Shown: positions 1 to 8,700 of the stretch, piece by piece
How the letters are laid out: every line of letters starts with the position of its first letter
How positions within the stretch are numbered: position 1 is the stretch's first letter
Origin: JBDHXE01 sp039810525
GTDB lineage: Bacteria > Bacteroidota > Ignavibacteria > Kapaibacteriales > UBA2268
Reading direction: 5' to 3'
DNA: 10,808 nucleotides
Assembly: GCA_039810525.1 (NCBI GenBank)
Contig: JBDHXE010000073.1
Coordinates: 1-10,808 of the forward strand
Made by a program: the position numbers and the translations under genes
The notes under the pieces: model-generated
The model's database searches: none
Seen by the model: only the letters and a program-made list of their open reading frames with translations
Told to the model about the DNA's origin: nothing

Positions 1-2280
1 TTCTTTTACGAAAGCACCAGCAAATTTACTATCAACTAATTCAGGATATTTTACAAAATAACCTTCACCAAAACGTAAAAATTCTCTTTGTTGATATTGA
101 CTATTTACGAAAGCCCAAGGAATATTGATAGCATTTTTGTAAACTGTATTCCAGCTAGTATTACCCGGATTCAATGGTAATGATAACAAGTTCCAGCCAC
201 GTTTGATAAGTGGATTGCCTTGATCATCTACGAAATCAATAGTTTGAGGCAAAGTATATTCAATTAAATATTCATTTACACGAGTATCTGTAATAGTATA
301 AGATCTTCTAAATTCATTAACTTTAGTAGCTTCAAACATATTTGTTGCTTGGCCAGCTACTCCATTTATAACTGGTTTAATAAATAATTGAGCACCAGTT
401 GGAATATCTCTAATATCCCATTCAACTGTTACAGGATAATTAGCTAATGCATTGTTAAATCTAACATCATAAGTCCAAGAATTAACTCCTTCTGGTAAAT
501 TGTATGGACGGATATCACGAGAGTTAGTTCTAGGAGCATTTGAACTTGGTGCAAAATCAGCAAAACCAAAAGGATATAATTGATCAATATCACTAAATGG
601 AGAGAAGAAACGCGCATCCAAAATATCAGTTCTCAAAGGTGAATTATAAGCTGTTTCTCCATAAAGTGGATCAACACCAGTAGTAGCTCTATCTCCTGTA
701 CCAAATACTAAGCGAGCAGTTTGACCAATTCTATTATTCATATATAAATTAATACCACCTGGATTACCAATTGTTTTAGTCCAATCAGGTTCGTATGGAT
801 TTCTAATAAATAAGAATGTTACTTTAATTTTAACTGGATTAACTTCAGCATATTCTGATTTAAGAGTAATATAACCAGTATATAAACCATGAGGTATATC
901 GCCTGCAACTTTAGGAAGTTTAGTAGGATCACATCTAACTTCTACCAAAACATCACCATCATCTTGAGTAGTCTTCATAATTGGATCAAGACTTTCGCCT
1001 AAGATACCATTATCTATCCATTTGATACTTGCATTTCTACCATTATTTTGGATAACAAAACCTCTATTTTCGTTCAAAACATCTTTATTTATTCTTAACC
1101 AATCAGAATCTGTTTCTAAAAGAACATTTTGTAAACGAGATTTAGAAGTTGAATTAGATATTTTGATACGTGCTATACCATATTGCTCTGGTGAATTATC
1201 ATCTACAGAAACAATATTTGGAATTTCATATAAATAAGCTGGATCAGTTTTAGGTAATTCATCATCAGTAATAGAAGATACTCTAAATTTTGGAACATTA
1301 TCAGATATTTTTAATGTTACAACACCCGGATAAACTGGTTCAGTTTTGTACATCGCATCATCAACTAATGGACCAGGAAGAGTAATTCCACTTTCATCAT
1401 CTGTTACTACTGCATTATTTAAACCATCTAAATAAGTTTCAGGCATAAATAAATCACCATCTAATCTACCTCTATTATTACCAATTTTTGCTCTATTGTA
1501 TAAGTTAAAATAGTTTTGACCAGAAGTATCATAATCAATCATACCTTGCCAAGCATATTGATTTGCTACATTCAATTCGTTATATTTTACTTCTCTATTG
1601 TCGATATAAATTGGAGTAGTTTGGATTAAATTAAAGCCAGAATTATTTTCACCTGCTTTAGCAACAACTCTAAAACGAACGTATAACAATACTTCGTATT
1701 CTATAGACATTACACTTGTTTCTGGTAATCCTTTAGTAGAAGTACCTGTAATTGTAATTTTACGACCTGATTCTTTATCTTTGGTATCAGCCCATTTTTG
1801 TGGATTAATATAATACCAATAATAATCATCTTTAGCATCATTTGATTTAATTTCAAAATCATGAGCAAGTGGATCTCTATCAGCACTAGCGTAAGATGGA
1901 TGAACTGTTTCTATACCAATTGCTCTTACTGCTTCTTCATTATAAAATAAAGAAAATTTAAAAGAAGTAATAGGTGCTACTCTATAAAGAGCTTTACCTT
2001 CTGGGTTTTTGTAGCTAAACCAATTATTAGTTACAAAAACTGGAACTAAAAATTCTCTCGCACCTGACACTGAAGGTGGAACCCATATTCTACCGTCTGG
2101 GTAGAAATCCTTATCATAACTTTCATCTGCTCCAAGCAAACTTAACTTAGGAATACTAGGACGAGTAAAAATACCTGGAGTCTGACTAATCATATTTGTA
2201 GTAGTCAGAGCTAAAAAGGTCAAAAACAGAGATAAGGCAATTATACTTCTTATCTTGTTTAAACGTAGTAAGACTTTCAT
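1..2280 (-). CDS. Large secreted multi-domain surface protein, probable T9SS cargo (3' end outside window)
   Basis: The frame is open for all 760 codons from the ATG at 2280 to the left edge, so the C-terminus is missing. Residues 1 to about 28 form a signal peptide: basic start (MKVLLRLNKIR), then a hydrophobic core (IIALSLFLTFLAL). Residues about 66-205 look like a cohesin-type beta-sandwich, with strands such as REFLVPVFV and YEVLLYVRFRVV. Around residues 390-490 a WLRI motif followed by GLYTGYITL and NPVKIKVTF resembles the BACON/Ig-like repeats of Bacteroidota. Residues about 524-675 (LVFGT, DARF, YPVTVEW, DIP, TNM) match a module in the giant gene at the right of the window. Residues 695-705 (GWNLLSLPLNP) begin a module that often comes just before a T9SS sorting domain. 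No catalytic motif was seen. It lies 29 bp after the preceding gene and is probably co-transcribed with it. Signal peptide and domain order are seen; surface location and T9SS export are inferred. Confidence 0.93.
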   Translation of the reverse strand, partial: MKVLLRLNKIRSIIALSLFLTFLALTTTNMISQTPGIFTRPSIPKLSLLGADESYDKDFYPDGRIWVPPSVSGAREFLVPVFVTNNWFSYKNPEGKALYRVAPITSFKFSLFYNEEAVRAIGIETVHPSYASADRDPLAHDFEIKSNDAKDDYYWYYINPQKWADTKDKESGRKITITGTSTKGLPETSVMSIEYEVLLYVRFRVVAKAGENNSGFNLIQTTPIYIDNREVKYNELNVANQYAWQGMIDYDTSGQNYFNLYNRAKIGNNRGRLDGDLFMPETYLDGLNNAVVTDDESGITLPGPLVDDAMYKTEPVYPGVVTLKISDNVPKFRVSSITDDELPKTDPAYLYEIPNIVSVDDNSPEQYGIARIKISNSTSKSRLQNVLLETDSDWLRINKDVLNENRGFVIQNNGRNASIKWIDNGILGESLDPIMKTTQDDGDVLVEVRCDPTKLPKVAGDIPHGLYTGYITLKSEYAEVNPVKIKVTFLFIRNPYEPDWTKTIGNPGGINLYMNNRIGQTARLVFGTGDRATTGVDPLYGETAYNSPLRTDILDARFFSPFSDIDQLYPFGFADFAPSSNAPRTNSRDIRPYNLPEGVNSWTYDVRFNNALANYPVTVEWDIRDIPTGAQLFIKPVINGVAGQATNMFEATKVNEFRRSYTITDTRVNEYLIEYTLPQTIDFVDDQGNPLIKRGWNLLSLPLNPGNTSWNTVYKNAINIPWAFVNSQYQQREFLRFGEGYFVKYPELVDSKFAGAFVKE

Positions 2281-2284
2281 CTTT

Positions 2285-2290
2285 ACCCCC
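2285..2290 (-). promoter_or_regulatory. Ribosome binding site of the leftmost gene (GGGGGT)
   Basis: On the minus strand GGGGGT lies 4 bases before the ATG at 2280. It can pair with the CCUCC core of 16S rRNA with one G-U wobble. The run of five G stands out in an otherwise AT-only 29-bp gap, and it supports the chosen start. There is no room for a separate promoter in this gap, so the gene probably depends on upstream transcription. Confidence 0.5.
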
Positions 2291-2309
2291 AATATAAAAT
2301 AAAAATTAA

Positions 2310-3500
2310 TTAATTATTTACTAAAATTTTCTTCATAATTAAATGCTCATTTATAGTAACTACTATAAAATAAACACCATTTGTCAATTGTAAATTTTTG
2401 CTATATTGATTAGAATTAATATTTTCATCAAATACAACCATTCCAACTGAATTAAACAATTTAATGCTATTTATATAACTATTATCAGAATATATTGATA
2501 AATTATTATTAATAAATGATATTAATTGGTGATAATCATCTTTATCAACCGAATTTATATCAGATTTAATATATTCTATCTTTATGCTATCATTAGTAAC
2601 TTTCTGAGAATCATAGCAAAGACAATTATTTAATTTAATTGGATTAATATATAAAATTGTATTAGTATCAGTAATATTAATCATTTTATCAATTTTTAGA
2701 TCAAATAAATGCGAACTTTCTGGTACTTCTTTATAATTTATTTTATTAGTTAAAATTACATCATAATTATTATTTTTATTATTTTCAATATCAAAAAGAA
2801 AATCTTCATTTTGATTAATAACTGATACATTGAAATTATCACTTGTTAAACTAATATTATAAGCTAATTTATCTAAAACCTTAACGTTTTCTAAATCAAC
2901 ATTTATAGGAATAATATTAGTTTTATTTGTATCATATCTAAGTAAATTATCTCCAACAGATGTATTAATCTTATAATTAATATTAGCTTTAATAGGTTTA
3001 ATCCAAATAGTATCTAATTTTGTAACTTCCTTCTGGAACTCATCAGTAAATTCTATATATTCAATTTCAACTAAAGCTGAATCATTGCACATTTCACCAA
3101 TATACTCACCATAAAATCCAATTAAATCTTTGTTACCGTATAAAGGTGTATTATTCATAGCTGCACCAATTATTTTGCCCGGTTCAATACCAAAACCCGT
3201 TTTAGCATAGTCAGCAAATTCAGTAATTGTATTAGTAGTAATTTGATTATGAAAATATAATTTACTTCTATCATATTTTACTGAAAAATTATATCCATAA
3301 AGAGAATCACTATATTTAATATTACCTAAGCTAATAGTAACTAAAACTTCATTAGATAAATTAACACCATTACAATAAGTAACATCATAATATGATTTCA
3401 ATTTAGAAGCTATCATATCTTTAGAAAAAGATTTTATTGTGCCGGTAAAAAATACCGGCACTAATAAAATATACAGTAATATGTTTTGTTTAGTTTTCAA
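2310..3500 (-). CDS. Secreted protein with two cohesin-like beta-sandwiches and a degenerate T9SS sorting domain (TTG start)
   Basis: A 396-residue protein of unknown function. Residues 1 to about 25 form a signal peptide (MKTKQ, then ILLYILLVPVFFTG), so it is exported. Residues about 48-150 (EVLVTISLGN, LYGYNFSVKYDRSKL) look like a cohesin-type beta-sandwich. Residues about 197-310 look like a second, more diverged copy. The C-terminus (about 332-396: INSIKLFNSVGMVVF, LTNGVYFIVV, MKKILVNN) is a T9SS type A sorting domain, but the usual PNP opening and first strand are absent; the sequence goes straight from LSIYSDN to the second strand. The start is TTG at 3500: the codon just before it is an in-frame TAG, and the first ATG (codon 29) would remove the signal peptide. 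It overlaps the preceding gene by 11 bp, which suggests translational coupling. Its DNA is clearly more AT-rich than that of its neighbours. It may be a partner of the preceding dockerin-like protein, but that is inference. Confidence 0.88.
   Translation of the reverse strand: MKTKQNILLYILLVPVFFTGTIKSFSKDMIASKLKSYYDVTYCNGVNLSNEVLVTISLGNIKYSDSLYGYNFSVKYDRSKLYFHNQITTNTITEFADYAKTGFGIEPGKIIGAAMNNTPLYGNKDLIGFYGEYIGEMCNDSALVEIEYIEFTDEFQKEVTKLDTIWIKPIKANINYKINTSVGDNLLRYDTNKTNIIPINVDLENVKVLDKLAYNISLTSDNFNVSVINQNEDFLFDIENNKNNNYDVILTNKINYKEVPESSHLFDLKIDKMINITDTNTILYINPIKLNNCLCYDSQKVTNDSIKIEYIKSDINSVDKDDYHQLISFINNNLSIYSDNSYINSIKLFNSVGMVVFDENINSNQYSKNLQLTNGVYFIVVTINEHLIMKKILVNN
3434..3467 (-). terminator. 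Terminator-like hairpin inside the signal-peptide codons
   Basis: A perfect 9-bp inverted repeat (GTGCCGGTA at 3461-3453 and TACCGGCAC at 3447-3439, read on the minus strand) flanks a 5-base T loop. Allowing one bulged base at 3462, five more A-T pairs extend the stem to 14 bp. In the transcript it is followed a few bases later by CTTTTTC, so it resembles an intrinsic terminator. Yet it lies 34-67 bases into the coding sequence (about codons 12-23). It is one of the few GC-rich spots in this gene. It could attenuate transcription or slow early translation, or it could be chance; function is unproven. Confidence 0.45.
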
Positions 3501-5418
3501 CTATTAACTTCTTAACTAAATTAATACCATTACCTTCTAATCTTAGCATATATACGCCCGGATTAACTTTTTGACTATTATTATTTAATAAATTCCATTC
3601 ATAAGATTGTATACCGGTTGGTATTTCACCATTATAAATAGTTTTTACTAAATTACCATTTAAGTCATAGATATTCAAAGAGTAGTAAGCTAACTCATTG
3701 ATATTAACATTAATAATTGTTTTGGATGTAATTGGATTAGGTGTGTTAGAAATAATGCTATTAGATGCATCTTTAATTTCTACTTTACCCAAATCTAAAT
3801 TAATTGAACCAGTCTCTTCACCATTAAATCTAATATCACTCAAAAGTATATTATTTTCTAAAGTATTTACTTTAATTACAGCAATTGGAGTATTTGATTC
3901 AAATTTACCAAAACCTGAAATTACAAAACGATTATTAGTATTAGAAGTCATTAACTGATTTTCATCAGTATCATATTTAATTACATCAACTATAGAGCCA
4001 TTAACATCAAATTTAACACTTACAGGACCATCATAAAAGTTACTTAGATATACTGGGAATTCATAAACACCATTATCTAATTTATTAATTGTTCCTATTT
4101 TGATATTATTTGCACTATAATCTGGTGTTAATTTACCATAAGCAGGAAATGTATCAATGACCCAAGGTAATTCAGGTAATCTACCAGATATATACAACAT
4201 TATTAATGCAGCATCATTTTCGTCTGCTTTGAATAATATTTGTTTAACAGAGCTAATTTCATTTGGTAAATCATCTGTAAATATTTTACTACGCTTTTTA
4301 ATATTTACAATATCACCACTACCATTATAATAGTAGCGTCCATTATGATTAACATCAGCATGATAAGCTGCACGTCTTCTAACTGGATCTAATGGTTTGT
4401 CCTCTGCAACTGATTTTAAAATTAATCTAGCATCATTAGCTGTTACAAAGCGGCTTTGTGGCATATTATAATGCTTATTTCCAATAGCTTTTGAAAAATC
4501 CACATCACCATCGCCCCACCACTCATTAACATTAAATCTAACTGTAGCAGATATTAATATTCTTTTGTCAGAACCGCCAGAAGGTTGCCAATCAGATGTT
4601 TTTAAATGACTAGTACCAGCTTGTACTAAATCGTCTTGATCATAAAATAATGCATTCAAGAAGTCAGAACCTTCTCCAATCAACTTTCCTTCACCTTTTA
4701 TACCAACAACAGCGCCTTTTGTTATAACTCTTGTATCAGTAATATCAGGTCTATTTTTAGGCCCAATAGTACCATAACAAAATTCTATATCACCTTGTTT
4801 TGAATATTGATCTCTTGAACCGTACAATCTCAACTGAAAATTAGCAACTGATGATTTAACATCTTCATCATCAATTTTATAATTTATATTCAAATTTTTC
4901 CATTGAACTATAAATACTTTAAAAGCAACTCCATCTTTATCAACAGTATCAATAGTTTGATAAGAAATAGACGAAGGTACAAAACCTCTTGTAAAGAAAT
5001 CTGTAGAATCTCTTAAATAATGATCTCCCCAATATGGTGCTATTACATTTATAGGATAGTTATTAGCTTCCAAAAATAATGCATCTGGATTAGGTGCAGG
5101 TAAATTTGGAGGAGGTGTAAATGTTATAAAACCATTTGTACAAATCCAAGCTTGATTAAATATTTCGCCATTAAATTCGAAATCGAAACCTAAATTTACT
5201 CTATAATATCCATCATTTCTATCATTTCCAATGTAATTAGGAGGAAGAGCAAACAAAGAAGGACTAATTGCAGTTCCCTTTATTTCTTCATAAGGTACAT
5301 TGTTAACAGTAGTAATGGACTTAAACTCTCCATATACTTGAGCAATCGCTTTTGGCGAAGTATATGACATAAAGCATATAATCGCAACACCGACTGCAGT
5401 AAATAAGAATTTTTTCAT
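3490..5418 (-). CDS. Secreted T9SS cargo with nidogen-like, dockerin-like and cohesin-like domains
   Basis: A 642-residue protein, complete. Residues 1-26 are a signal peptide (MKKFLFTAVGVAIICF, with likely cleavage after AIA). Residues about 60-250 form a nidogen-like beta-sandwich (LGFDFEFNGEIF, CTNGFITF, VIAPYWGDH, IVQWKNL, IEFCYG). Residues about 301-415 are dockerin-like: the first half GDGDVD leads to FVTANDARLILKSVA, and the second half ADVNHNG (D355, N357, N359) leads to DENDAALIMLYISGRLP. Both halves have long inserts, so calcium binding is likely but the fold is unusual. Residues about 430-540 are a cohesin-like beta-sandwich. Residues about 555-642 are a T9SS type A sorting domain (NTPNPITSKT, LNIYDLNGNLV, NPGVYMLRLEG, LVKKLIVEN). 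The start is fixed by an AAGGAG six bases upstream. No catalytic site is visible, so an adhesion or assembly role is the likeliest reading. Confidence 0.95.
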   Translation of the reverse strand: MKKFLFTAVGVAIICFMSYTSPKAIAQVYGEFKSITTVNNVPYEEIKGTAISPSLFALPPNYIGNDRNDGYYRVNLGFDFEFNGEIFNQAWICTNGFITFTPPPNLPAPNPDALFLEANNYPINVIAPYWGDHYLRDSTDFFTRGFVPSSISYQTIDTVDKDGVAFKVFIVQWKNLNINYKIDDEDVKSSVANFQLRLYGSRDQYSKQGDIEFCYGTIGPKNRPDITDTRVITKGAVVGIKGEGKLIGEGSDFLNALFYDQDDLVQAGTSHLKTSDWQPSGGSDKRILISATVRFNVNEWWGDGDVDFSKAIGNKHYNMPQSRFVTANDARLILKSVAEDKPLDPVRRRAAYHADVNHNGRYYYNGSGDIVNIKKRSKIFTDDLPNEISSVKQILFKADENDAALIMLYISGRLPELPWVIDTFPAYGKLTPDYSANNIKIGTINKLDNGVYEFPVYLSNFYDGPVSVKFDVNGSIVDVIKYDTDENQLMTSNTNNRFVISGFGKFESNTPIAVIKVNTLENNILLSDIRFNGEETGSINLDLGKVEIKDASNSIISNTPNPITSKTIINVNINELAYYSLNIYDLNGNLVKTIYNGEIPTGIQSYEWNLLNNNSQKVNPGVYMLRLEGNGINLVKKLIVEN

Positions 5419-5424
5419 GATATA

Positions 5425-5430
5425 CTCCTT
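5425..5430 (-). promoter_or_regulatory. Strong Shine-Dalgarno site (AAGGAG)
   Basis: AAGGAG on the minus strand lies 6 bases before the ATG at 5418, an optimal spacing. This is the best ribosome site in the window. Most Bacteroidota make little use of such sites, so it is a mild hint towards an Ignavibacteria/Chlorobiota-like host. Confidence 0.8.
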
Positions 5431-5447
5431 ATTATTTATTTTCTCTC

Positions 5448-5453
5448 ATTATA
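5448..5453 (-). promoter_or_regulatory. Possible -10 box (TATAAT) for the 642-residue gene
   Basis: A perfect TATAAT on the minus strand lies at the foot of the intergenic hairpin, 29 bases before the ATG at 5418, which would give a leader of about 22 bases. No TTGACA-like -35 box is present at 16-18 bp and there is no TG extension. In such AT-rich DNA the match could be chance. If real, it would let the downstream three genes be transcribed apart from the giant gene. Confidence 0.25.
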
Positions 5454-5486
5454 TAGCAGACTTCGTAATAATACGGAGCCTGCTAT
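5453..5486 (-). terminator. Intergenic hairpin after the giant gene
   Basis: The arms 5453-5467 and 5472-5486 form a 15-position stem with a 4-base loop. In the minus-strand transcript there is one G-U wobble and one C-A mismatch. It begins 13 bases after the stop codon at 5499. No U-run follows, so it is not a textbook intrinsic terminator; it may be a weak terminator or an mRNA stability or processing element. The 80-bp gap otherwise holds only the TATAAT box and ribosome site noted separately. Confidence 0.55.
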
Positions 5487-5498
5487 TTATATCATTAA

Positions 5499-5774
5499 TT
5501 ATTTAACTACAACAACCGGATATGTACTAGTAGTTGAACCAGCAACTAATCTAATCATATACTGTCCGTTTGCAAGTCTGTTACCATTTGCGTCAGTTGC
5601 ATTCCAATCTATATTGTATTTGCCACTTCTCATTTCGTCATTTACTAATGTATTAACCACATTTCCTAACATATCTACAACTTGTAAAGTAACACTTGAA
5701 TTCTTCAATATTTCAATTTCTATCTTAGAATTAGCAGATACTGGGTTTGGTGATACTGCATTAATTTTAGTAGC
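5499..5774 (-). other. T9SS type A C-terminal sorting domain of the giant protein
   Basis: The last about 91 residues begin at the SPNP motif and end in STYPVVVVK. Features of the family are PNP, then an amphipathic strand, then VVDMLGNVV, SGKYNIDWNATDANGN and NGQYMIRL. Such domains direct cargo through the T9SS outer-membrane pore and are usually removed during attachment. This copy is canonical, unlike that of the 396-residue protein. Confidence 0.92.
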
Positions 5775-8700
5775 AGTAGCTTGTAAACCTAAATCTTCTA
5801 CTGAAGAAGTCCAATCGTGCATAATTACAAATTGATCTATTCCATCATCTAATATTGTAATTGTAGCTTTATCTCCTTGTACATTTAATGATATTTGAGA
5901 GTTATATGCAGCCTTAGAAGGATCATGCATATTAACTACAAACACATTACCATCAGAGAATCTATCTTTAATCCACCATGAAGAACCTGCTGGATTCTTT
6001 GTACCGTCATTTACAGCTGGAATTTCACTAGGTTTCCAAGTTAAAGTTACTGGATATAATGGTGAAGAACCACCAGTTACGCCACCTGCTTGGAATCTAC
6101 CTTTGTAAATATAGTTATTATTAGTATTTGGTCTAGCTGTTGGGAATATATTTCTCAATAAACCATTTCTATTTGTTATAGTCCAACGTGCATCAAAAGC
6201 ATCATCGTATGGTCTAGGAGGTAATTCATATTCACATAAGTCTTCATCTAATTTACCAACGTAATCATTATCATTACCATCACCAGTAGATGTACCAGCT
6301 ACAGAAGATGTACCAAATACTAAGTCTTGGTAAGAACCTTTAATATTTTGTACTCTTAAAGTTGCTGTAAAGTCTGTTTGTTCTGATAAAGTTAATCTGA
6401 AATTCAATGTATCAGTGTTACCATATACATCTGTTGCAACAATATAAACAACTAACCAATTTTTAACAGTAGGAGTTAATTGACCAACTTTAGAAATAGT
6501 AGCTGTGAAATTATCGCTATTACCAGTACCATTAAAAGTAGAAGGATTAATTCTTAAACCACTAATTGGCTGACCATTTTCAGCAATCAACTTTAATGAT
6601 ATTGTTTCATCTGATTTAGTTCTATTCAAATCAGTATCTTTAATTGTTACTGTTGTAGAATAATTTGAGTTTTGATCTATACATTCGATAGATGGTATTC
6701 CACTTATATATGGTTTATGTTGAATTCTATAAACTTTAAGATCTAATACTTTATAAGTAGATAATCCATTTTCATCAGTTACTACTACTGTTACTTTAGC
6801 ATCAGCAGGAGCATCTTTTACCCTTGGTGTACCATATAATAATCCTGAATTTGGATTAATTTTTAACCATTCTGGAGTAGTCTTCAAATTAGTTAAATCT
6901 ATATTACCTGCTTCAGGATAACATGCATCAACTGGAATTGATTTATCATCAGTTGATTTATAAATTAATCTATATGTATGTTTTTGACCAAAGTTAGGAT
7001 CATAAATCTGAATTTGACGACTTGCATCTAATAATGATGGATTATAGTCATAATCTTCATAAGCATAAGGAAGTGTATCATTTGTAATAGTAGGAACTAT
7101 ATTAACAAACACATTATATTTACGAGAATTAATACCACCATGACCATCATTTACAACTACTGTAAATGTAGTATCAGTATTATATGCACCATTTTGAATA
7201 GCTCCATTAGCATTTGAATCTGGAGCTAATACCTTATATGCTTTATCTGATGGAATACGTATATTAATTTGGCCATTTGTAGTAAAATCAGTTGCAAATG
7301 GATCTAAATCACTATCACTACCATATTTAGTAAGATATTCATTCTTCATCCAATTTGGTCTTGATTGAACTAATATAGCTCCTTTTGTACCAAAACTATC
7401 TTCATCATAATTTAAAGTATCTAAGACTGTTGTATCTGCAGGGTTTTGACGGATTGCTGTGTTTAAAAATCCATAAGCAGTTCTACCATATCTGAAATCC
7501 CAACCATTAGCAGCAGGAGATTTATCTTCCCATTCATCATCTGTATTAATATCAATTTGGAATCTCAATTTATCAGTTAAATTAGCAATTAACTTACCTG
7601 ATTTTTCAGTTCCACATGTTAATACTGTACCCTTTGCATCAACATATACTTTTGAAGGATCATCTATTCTATTTATAGTATAGTCTTCACCTGGTTCTAA
7701 GAATTTTGGAACACTATCAACAACAAATATTTTAAATGTATAACTATTTTCATAGTTTGGACCTACATTTATAGTATCTTGTTGTAAAAATCTAGCATTA
7801 TCAACATCATAAGTTCCATTAGAGAAATATGAAGGATAAGTTTCTACCCAATTATTAATTTCATCTTGAGAAACTGCGGGTACCATAGCTTTCAAATTAT
7901 CAACATTTCTATAATGTGGAGGGAAATTTCTAGCGTAAACAGTTATTGAATCTCCACCAGGTACAACGAATGGGTTAATTGGCATACCACCTAATTCTAG
8001 ATATCCATTTGCACCCCATGCTACAGGATCAGCTGCATATTTATTCTTAACTACTAACCATCTACTTAATGCAGAGTTAGTATGAGCTTTCCAAGAATAT
8101 TCTAATCTTGCATAACCAGTTGGTTCTAAGAATGAACGTGGGTCATAGAATTTATTAGAATCAATAGCTGTAATAGTAATGATAGAATCTCTACCTTTAC
8201 CATCTAATACTTCAAATCCAGTATAAGTACCTGCTGATACAGGATATGTTCTATCTTCAGTCAAAAATACTTTATTTAAAAATTCAGTATATACTACATC
8301 TTTCTTAACATCTGGATTTTCTTCTGATGGGAAACGATTCTTAACAGTGTCAGTTTGTAATTTAATTATATTACCAGTCCATACAGGAGGTTTGGTAGAT
8401 TCAGTAATTCTAAAGGCTAAACCTTTTAAAGCAGCATTATGAATACCTTCTCTCCAAAGTATTGTTCTTGAAACCACTAATACAGAATCGCCTACTCTTA
8501 CTGGTAAAGCACCGTATCTTTCACCAGCATAATAAGTTGTATTAGATACAGAACCAATTAAATTAGATGCTGGCATTGAAGGTCTATTAGAGAATAAGTT
8601 AGTTACTCTAGCCAATGCATTATCATCAGCAGTATATCTACGACCTTGCAAAGTACCATAATCTTCATTGTATGGGTTTAAGAATAAATTAGCTAGTAAT

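Noticed and set aside
1022..1237. Plus-strand open frame of 71 codons
   Set aside because: It lies wholly within the leftmost minus-strand gene, has no ribosome site or recognisable protein features, and is best explained as an antisense shadow.
3613..3626. Second short palindrome (ATACC...GGTAT) resembling the 3434-3467 hairpin
   Set aside because: It has only a 5-bp stem with a 4-base loop inside coding sequence and no sequence match beyond a few bases, so it is likely chance.
3698..3958. Plus-strand open frame of 86 codons with hydrophobic content
   Set aside because: It is antisense to the cohesin-like and sorting-domain codons of the 642-residue gene. Its Leu/Ile-rich look comes from reverse-complemented Asn/Asp codons.
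5401..5418. Lipoprotein signal in the 642-residue protein because of Cys15 in the signal peptide
   Set aside because: The residues before it (AII) do not form a good lipobox, and the hydrophobic stretch continues to an AIA signal peptidase I site at residues 24-26.
5614..5835. Plus-strand open frame of 73 codons
   Set aside because: It is antisense to the conserved T9SS sorting domain of the giant gene and has no independent support.
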